From: Setoptus koraiensis
Lineage: Eukaryota > Arthropoda
Direction: 5' to 3'
Assembly: GCA_048013815.1 (NCBI GenBank)
Contig: CM106586.1
Location: 868,001 to 932,000, forward strand
DNA: 64,000 nt
The notes below the pieces were generated by a model that ran no database searches, was not told the DNA's origin, and saw only the letters and a program-made list of their open reading frames with translations. Positions 54,655 to 61,600 of this stretch are shown piece after piece. Position numbers and translations under genes: made by a program. Each line of letters starts with the position of its first letter. Positions within the stretch are counted from its first letter, which is position 1.

Positions 54655-57600
54655 TTAAGCGCTAACATCCTTCTGAACATCGGACGAAACAGTCTCAGTA
54701 GAAATTACAGCTGGAGATGAATTCTTATTGATATCCTGACCCACGGTACGACTAGTAGGCCTTGGTCCCTCAGGGGCATCATTGGCCTTCGGCGGTACTG
54801 TCAGAACCCCAGTATTCTGACTCGCAGATGGCTCAACCGCTGTTGCTCCTTCATTTGCAGGAGTAACACCGTGAACATCCTCGACGTCAGAATCTGGACG
54901 CTTATAAGGTTCGTTAACAGACTCGTCAGAGTCGCTAGATACATCACTAATATTATTAGATGGCTTGTCCATATTGTCATCCCTCTGTTTATCAGGGTCC
55001 AAGGCATCAGAGTCATAGGAGGATTCATCGGACGTAGCAGCCCAATTGTGCTGGTCCGGATCAGTAATCAATCGATTAGGGTCCTGCGAAGGATCGTCGT
55101 CGTCGTTAGTACCTTTGCTAATATTAGCATTATCCTTTTTGCTGGCTATGCTGCCAGGTGTCTGGTTTTCGGCACTTCCACTACTACCGAACAATGCTCT
55201 ATCAGCGTTAGACGGCGTCAGCCGAGGTGTCGGAGGCCTGTCCCTGACAGGAGACGATGCACGGGTAACGACCATTTCCTTGTCTATGCGCGCTTGAGCT
55301 GCTGGCTCCGGCTGACTCACAATAGCAGAATTTTCTATGATAGTATTATCGGGGGACGAACCATTGTGGTCATGCATTTGAGTTGCTGGCTCCGGCTGAC
55401 TCCCAATAGCAGATCTCTCTATGACAGTATTATCGAGGGACGAATCATTGTGATCATGCACAGTGGACACCTCAATGGTTTCCGTGACGGTAACCTTTGC
55501 GTTAGTCTTTCTTTTAGGAGATTCGCCTCTCTTTTTAGGCGGGGCCTTCTTTCTTGCTGGCGACTTTTTCCTCGGGGGAGATCCACCCTTCGGGGGAGGC
55601 TTCTTCTTTGGGGTTGGATCCTTTTTACGACCATCCTCAGGAGCATCGTCGTCGTCATCATCCTTTCTTACACTGTAAGCACTCCTCATGAAAGTATTAC
55701 CACGAGCCTCGATGTTATAAAATCTCCAGGCTGTCATAGCAGTAGCGAATTTGTAAAAGTCAAAAGTAGGTGGCCCATGATATCTTCTGGGGGGCACCAG
55801 CTCATCATTACGCGCTACCCATCTGATGTCATCGGGGCTTATATCCCGGTGAATAAGATACTGAAAGCGGGCCAAGTGCCACATTCCATTATAACTGGGT
55901 GCACAGACCCCAGTGCTGAACCAATATTCCAATTGCACGTATCCACTGACCATATCCACTGGGGAGCAACCATATTTGCCATCCCCGCGCTTTGTGCAGA
56001 GTTGCTTATAGCGACGCACGGCTTCTACAATAAGCTTGCCAAATATGTTGGTCTTTTCACAGGCCGCAGCAAACACAACATTAGTAATATTATCCGTCTG
56101 CCCACGGTTGAGCTTAAATTCGGACACCACGTTCTGATATTTGCCAATCGGGGGTTCACCAGAGTAAACACTTGCTTCAGCGCATCCCTCGGAATAGCGT
56201 TCAGCAGCTTTCTCAAGAAAGGGACGGTACACATACTTCAAGTATGCCAACTGAAAATTTGTCGGTATCCGTTCGGTATATCCAGTTTTAGTGTAAAGAT
56301 TTTTGAGCACTGCTGGGATACCAAATTTTCCCTTGAACTCATCACTGTAGTCGCTCCATTCCCGTTCAGGTCCTCCCAACACTATGTATGCCACCTGTGG
56401 CCGTATATGAAAGTCCTCTGCGAGTGGCTCAGTACTGGTCGGCTCGCGGGGCAAATAATTATTACCAACGTCCATCATAAGACCAGCACGGGCTATAGTA
56501 AATTCTTCACTCCTATTATGGGCCTCCTTGTCTCCAACAACGGGACTCTTATTAGGATAGATTACAGTACTGAAAAGGTAATTGCCACGATTATTCAAGT
56601 AAAAAAGATGAAGTGCAACATGACAGTCCGGCCCATAAGGTCCTGGCAAGTAAGCCACAACAATTGCAGTTTTCCGGTGCTTAACAATCTCCTGCCAATA
56701 ATCGATATACTCTCTTTCCAATCTTGTAGCTTCCTTTTCATTATGAGGAATACCCCAAGAGGTAACTGCTCGCTCTCTCATGAGGTTGAGTTCCCTTGTA
56801 GTGTCACGGGCTTGAAAACTACCCACAGAATCAGCAACCCTATGGCTAGTTGCTGTACCAGGCAACATAGGATGAACGAACTGGCTGGGCAATTGAGAAG
56901 GTTGACCCATGTCAGAGCCTATAACACTGAAAGGTACATTGGATGGAAGATAATGACCTGGATGATTATTTACCTCCGCAGGCACCACTTTGCGAGGCCT
57001 ATCACGTTTATCCAAAGTACGGTAAGTAATATGGGTGAACATAGCGTATGGGGAGAACACCCTCCTCAATGGAACCAAGGTAAGTGCCTGGTAACGGGCC
57101 ACGTCCGCCCGAGCAGCTATAACACTGAGCCTTTGTGCCCCCAAATATCCAGCAGATGGTATACACTTTACATCCTGCTCCAACATGGCGTCATAACTAG
57201 AATCCCTTGCCACGCAAAGTGGATTACAATAATATTCCTGGGTGATAGATCGAACGAAGTCCTCAATGTTGATGCCTATCTCAAAGGAGTTGATCTGATG
57301 AGGTGGATATGGCATCAATTTGAGCCACTGTATGAGACAATTAAAATGCAGCAGAGGAGGAATAGCTCTAGGCTCATTTCCATCAGGGTCGCTATGTCTC
57401 ATCATGGTGTACCTGAAAACCATAGGGTCGAGAGAACATATAAAGCCAAATATCCGGCTGATTTGCAACAAGATGGTCTTGACATCCAGACGGGTATAAT
57501 AGCTATCCGGACCAAAGTTGTCATCGGCCAATATATAGGCATGAGTGATCTGAGAGGCCACGTCGCGGTTGAGGAAAATCGCGTACAATACATGGCCTGG

Positions 57601-58578
57601 CAAGATAATAGGCAGAATGGCAGGTGTAAAGCGTACGCTTTTAAGGCCATCCGCGTAGCTATGAAAGACCTTGTAATCCGTAATAAGATTCTTGAGGCCA
57701 ATTTTGCATATCATGGGGGTCAATATCTTGATATAATTAGAATTGATTGCCCTTTTGAGACTCATGTTGCTTGTTTGCTTGAACATGGAACAAACTTGAT
57801 TGACGAAGGTCAAAATATCCTCATCAGTACCATTACCACTTGGATTGTAAAAGCGTGGTGCCGGCAAAGCGGTGGGAATCATGTAATTGTATTGAATCTC
57901 TCCACGAGTAATTATATCTGCAGTGGCCGTAATAAGCTCCCTGCCCGGAGATGCTTGCAGGACATCGTAGCGAAATTCCATGGCTGCTGTTCTAATAAGC
58001 CGAGCTGCTTGATGAGCAGTTGCCAACATAAGTTTGGTTGGATCAACAGAAGACTTATTAATGAGACCCTCCTCCAAGAAGTTGGTCAACAGTTTATTCG
58101 CGAAGACATCATGAAGAAATCCTACATGGTGCACCCTCATAAATGCAGGCAAATTAGGCGCATATGCGGGTATCCCACCCAAAACTATATAAGCCACCTG
58201 TGGCCGTACATGAAAATCCTCTGCGAGTGGCTCAGTACTGGTCGGCTCGCAGGGCAGATAATTATTACCAACGTCCACCATAAGACCAGAACGGGCTATA
58301 ATAAACTCTTCACTCCTATTATGGGCCTCCTTGTCTCCAACAACGGGACTCTTATTAGGATAAATCACGGCACTGAAGAGGTAATTGCCACGATTGTTCA
58401 AGTTAAAAAGATGGAGTGCAATATTACAGTCCGGCCCATAAGGTCCTGGCAAGTAAGCCACAACGATTGCAGTCTTCCGGTGCTTGATAATCTCCTGCAC
58501 GACAGCATCGCAGAAACCAATACCATAATAATTGTTAATTGGCAACCCGATTGCGAAAAAACTCTTGTTAAACTCCAA
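54655..58578 (-). CDS. Virus-like structural-type protein, about 1,300 codons (fossil, looks nearly whole)
   Basis: The open frame runs uninterrupted from about 58662 to the stop at 54655-54657. No ATG marks its start, so the amino end is uncertain. Parts in order: segment A (residues 29-135), a unique middle region (about 136-630, for example YAIFLNRDVASQITHAYILA), a second copy of A (about 630-735), and the domain shared with the 24-kb protein (about 740-955). An acidic run then a basic Lys/Pro tail follow (about 970-1020), then a Ser/Asp/Glu-rich end. A folded part plus a charged tail suggests a coat or nucleoprotein, but no family could be named. The frame lacks TTA, CTA and TCA, so the aligned plus strand is also open. 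Divergent LINE sequence begins beyond about 58665. Confidence 0.55.
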   Translation of the reverse strand: MEFNKSFFAIGLPINNYYGIGFCDAVVQEIIKHRKTAIVVAYLPGPYGPDCNIALHLFNLNNRGNYLFSAVIYPNKSPVVGDKEAHNRSEEFIIARSGLMVDVGNNYLPCEPTSTEPLAEDFHVRPQVAYIVLGGIPAYAPNLPAFMRVHHVGFLHDVFANKLLTNFLEEGLINKSSVDPTKLMLATAHQAARLIRTAAMEFRYDVLQASPGRELITATADIITRGEIQYNYMIPTALPAPRFYNPSGNGTDEDILTFVNQVCSMFKQTSNMSLKRAINSNYIKILTPMICKIGLKNLITDYKVFHSYADGLKSVRFTPAILPIILPGHVLYAIFLNRDVASQITHAYILADDNFGPDSYYTRLDVKTILLQISRIFGFICSLDPMVFRYTMMRHSDPDGNEPRAIPPLLHFNCLIQWLKLMPYPPHQINSFEIGINIEDFVRSITQEYYCNPLCVARDSSYDAMLEQDVKCIPSAGYLGAQRLSVIAARADVARYQALTLVPLRRVFSPYAMFTHITYRTLDKRDRPRKVVPAEVNNHPGHYLPSNVPFSVIGSDMGQPSQLPSQFVHPMLPGTATSHRVADSVGSFQARDTTRELNLMRERAVTSWGIPHNEKEATRLEREYIDYWQEIVKHRKTAIVVAYLPGPYGPDCHVALHLFYLNNRGNYLFSTVIYPNKSPVVGDKEAHNRSEEFTIARAGLMMDVGNNYLPREPTSTEPLAEDFHIRPQVAYIVLGGPEREWSDYSDEFKGKFGIPAVLKNLYTKTGYTERIPTNFQLAYLKYVYRPFLEKAAERYSEGCAEASVYSGEPPIGKYQNVVSEFKLNRGQTDNITNVVFAAACEKTNIFGKLIVEAVRRYKQLCTKRGDGKYGCSPVDMVSGYVQLEYWFSTGVCAPSYNGMWHLARFQYLIHRDISPDDIRWVARNDELVPPRRYHGPPTFDFYKFATAMTAWRFYNIEARGNTFMRSAYSVRKDDDDDDAPEDGRKKDPTPKKKPPPKGGSPPRKKSPARKKAPPKKRGESPKRKTNAKVTVTETIEVSTVHDHNDSSLDNTVIERSAIGSQPEPATQMHDHNGSSPDNTIIENSAIVSQPEPAAQARIDKEMVVTRASSPVRDRPPTPRLTPSNADRALFGSSGSAENQTPGSIASKKDNANISKGTNDDDDPSQDPNRLITDPDQHNWAATSDESSYDSDALDPDKQRDDNMDKPSNNISDVSSDSDESVNEPYKRPDSDVEDVHGVTPANEGATAVEPSASQNTGVLTVPPKANDAPEGPRPTSRTVGQDINKNSSPAVISTETVSSDVQKDVSA
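56375..58494 (-). repeat. Internal duplication within the virus-like protein
   Basis: Segments of about 320 bp at 58174-58494 and 56375-56692 encode about 107 residues that are roughly 90% identical (for example HRKTAIVVAYLPGPYGPDC and YPNKSPVVGDKEAHNRSEEF). By hand count, about 22 base differences fall almost only on first and third codon positions. Both copies are in phase. Confidence 0.85.
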
Positions 58579-58647
58579 TGCAAACTTGTTGAAGTAGGCA
58601 GCCGTGAAATGATTCCACTCAACAAGGGTGTTAATGTCCGCATTGTC

Positions 58648-61600
58648 ATGAGTATTGATGGTTTACAGCGACATGATAACCTGTGTAATATAGGAAAAGA
58701 TATAAGAGAAATGATAAATATATTAATATCAAGTTCATATAATTATGAGGTGGTGACAATGACGAGGGGACCAATGACATGGGCTTGCAAAACGCTTGTA
58801 GAAGCTACACTGCAACTAGCACATGAACCCTCTACATGGGTCGATATGTACTCATTGACATGGGGTCACATATTTGAGCTGATGAGGGGACTAACGATAT
58901 GGGTCTGCAAGACGCTTGCAGAAGCTGCAGACACTGGCATAACATATGAACCATCTATATGGGTTGATATGCACTCACTAACATGGGTCCATATACTTGA
59001 ACTAATGAGGGGACTAATGATATGGGTCTGCAGAACGCTTGTAGAAGCTACAGACACTGATATAACACTAGAGCAGGTACTCATCACACAGGCACTCTAC
59101 ATAAGAGTTGACTTGGACAATTTATCACTAAGTCCAATTTACATTGGATACCAATATATTGAGGCGGTCTACACACTAATGGACCAATACTTACTTTGCT
59201 GGTATATAATAAGTTGTTGTATGATAAAGTGCTACTATATGAATGTACTAACTGATATGAAAATGAAAAATTATCAAAAACGACAAAGTCCAAATTTTGA
59301 TATTTTCGTAAGTAATGATGCGATTAATTCGAATGAAATTAAATTAGTCTTGCTCGGTGTGCGGTCAAAGTGCGAATGCGACATAATTGTCGTGTGCACA
59401 CTAACCAGACAACGCACACATGAATTGCACGTCCGCGTGCACACACAGCACACAGATGCCTCAGGCTTCACAGTGCATAGCACTTGCCTCCAAAGGGGGA
59501 AAGCAATAACAATTAACACTGTTAATACTAACAGTTCGATTATCGTCTGCACAGTACAATCACATGACGATGATGATGACGACAACACAGTTCTACTGTT
59601 TACAGGCAACTGTCATCATCTTCATCATCATCATCATAGTCATCATCATCAGCATGACTCACGGAGCATTACAAACAAAGCTCAATTCACAATATTACCT
59701 GTGCGAATAGTTAGTGACCGAAAAGTTAAAGTCGAACACATACACATTCATTCACTTGACCTTTCAACAACATACAACAACTATTCAAAAGAGCAGAAAT
59801 TCACAAGAATCAAACACAAAAATTCAAACTTTAATAGAATTAGTAAATTAATTAACAGTGACCATAACAAGATGACCATGCATAAATATGATGGTTCAAG
59901 AGCCTATTTATTAAGGCTACTTGATGAAATGTCACAGCAGCGCGTGCGCCGAGACACCACAGGGAGTTCCGCCCCCGCAGACTTAAATAACAATGACATT
60001 ACGTCTAGCCTGACCAACACCAACGATGGCGATTTAAATAATAATATAAATAACCGAACACCGTTAGGTTATATTCATTCATTAGTTAATTCTTCAGCAA
60101 GCGACAGCGAAGAAGACATAAAAGATAAGTTAGTTATAGACATGGATAAATCTGACATCATTAATAACAACGAATCAGACATTGCCAATAAAAACATTGA
60201 CGAAAATAGACCCACTCTACGAAGTGACAAAGTTAAGCGCAGCATGGCCAACAAAAACGGCACACCTGTACCATCATCACAGGGTAGTAATGCAAGCACC
60301 AGCAAGCGCAAAAAGTCAAAAGGCAACAACAATATGGCTAAAACAATAGCCCTAAAAAAGAACAATATAACCTCAGTCATTGACGAGGATATCAACAATC
60401 GCCGCGACGTATTCACTGAATGGCACATCAATTTATCTCGCATTATCAATAAGACGAGCTTGCTAATTAGAAACTTGAAAAAGTATCAATTAACAAAGAC
60501 CAACATCACCATCGACATGGTCAGTAATGAAGTCAAAATCTCAAGGGAAAAATTCGAAAAAGAATTTAAAAAGACCCTTGAGACTATGTACATCAAAGAG
60601 GTCATAGTTGCCTCGAGAATTAACAACATAAAATATGCCTGGCTCAATGAGGACAAGTACAGCCCAAAGGGTCATATACTATCCAAAGGGGCCAAAAAGG
60701 GCATTTTTACTGATCGAGTTGATGATAATGATAACCCCAACAATAAGGGGGAATATTGGACCGATATAATGAGGGAGATCTCTTCATTAGGTAACAGCAT
60801 CTTAGCACGCGAAAGCGAGATCATCGATTTAACAATCGACAGAGACAATAAGAAGAAAACTCTTCATGTAAACCATTGCTCGGGCATGCTATTTTTAAAT
60901 ATCAGACGCCTGGTAGACAGCATGGACGATTTTATTGAAGATCATGACAACATTACCCATGTCATCTTCAAAGAGAAAAACAAAGCAGTGTTGAATCTAT
61001 TATTCAATGGTAACAACAATTACAATAAAAACTCATCACTAAATGATGATGAGGTAGAACAGTATATTAGAGAGTATATGGTCAAAATTATTATTACACA
61101 TAACATGGAGCATTTATATAACTCCCATGTTAGGCATTTAATTGATAATCTTTATTATTATGGTAAATTCACTTATTACCAAGTCGTTATTATTTTCATT
61201 CGATTCAAATTAAATAGGTTATATTATAGAAGACCTATAATAGTACTTAGTGACTATTTTACTAACTTTGATTTACATTCTATACTCATAACAAGGAGAC
61301 ATATTTATCATAGGTTAACTTACCATGAAAACACTCATGATAGGCCAACCTATTATGAATATACCCCTCATGAGTCCACCCACAAAGATCTCCCTCATAA
61401 CAAACCTGATTATAACACTACATCCCTTTCTAGGGCTGAATGTTGTAAAAAGATTCGACATGGGGACCATCGATATGGGTTTACAAAACGCTTGTGGAAG
61501 CTACGCACACAAGCAGTAGATATTGAAGAGGTACAATGTACCCCATGTAACCATATCACTACTAGCACCTCATTATATGGGGACAGACAAGTAATAATAC

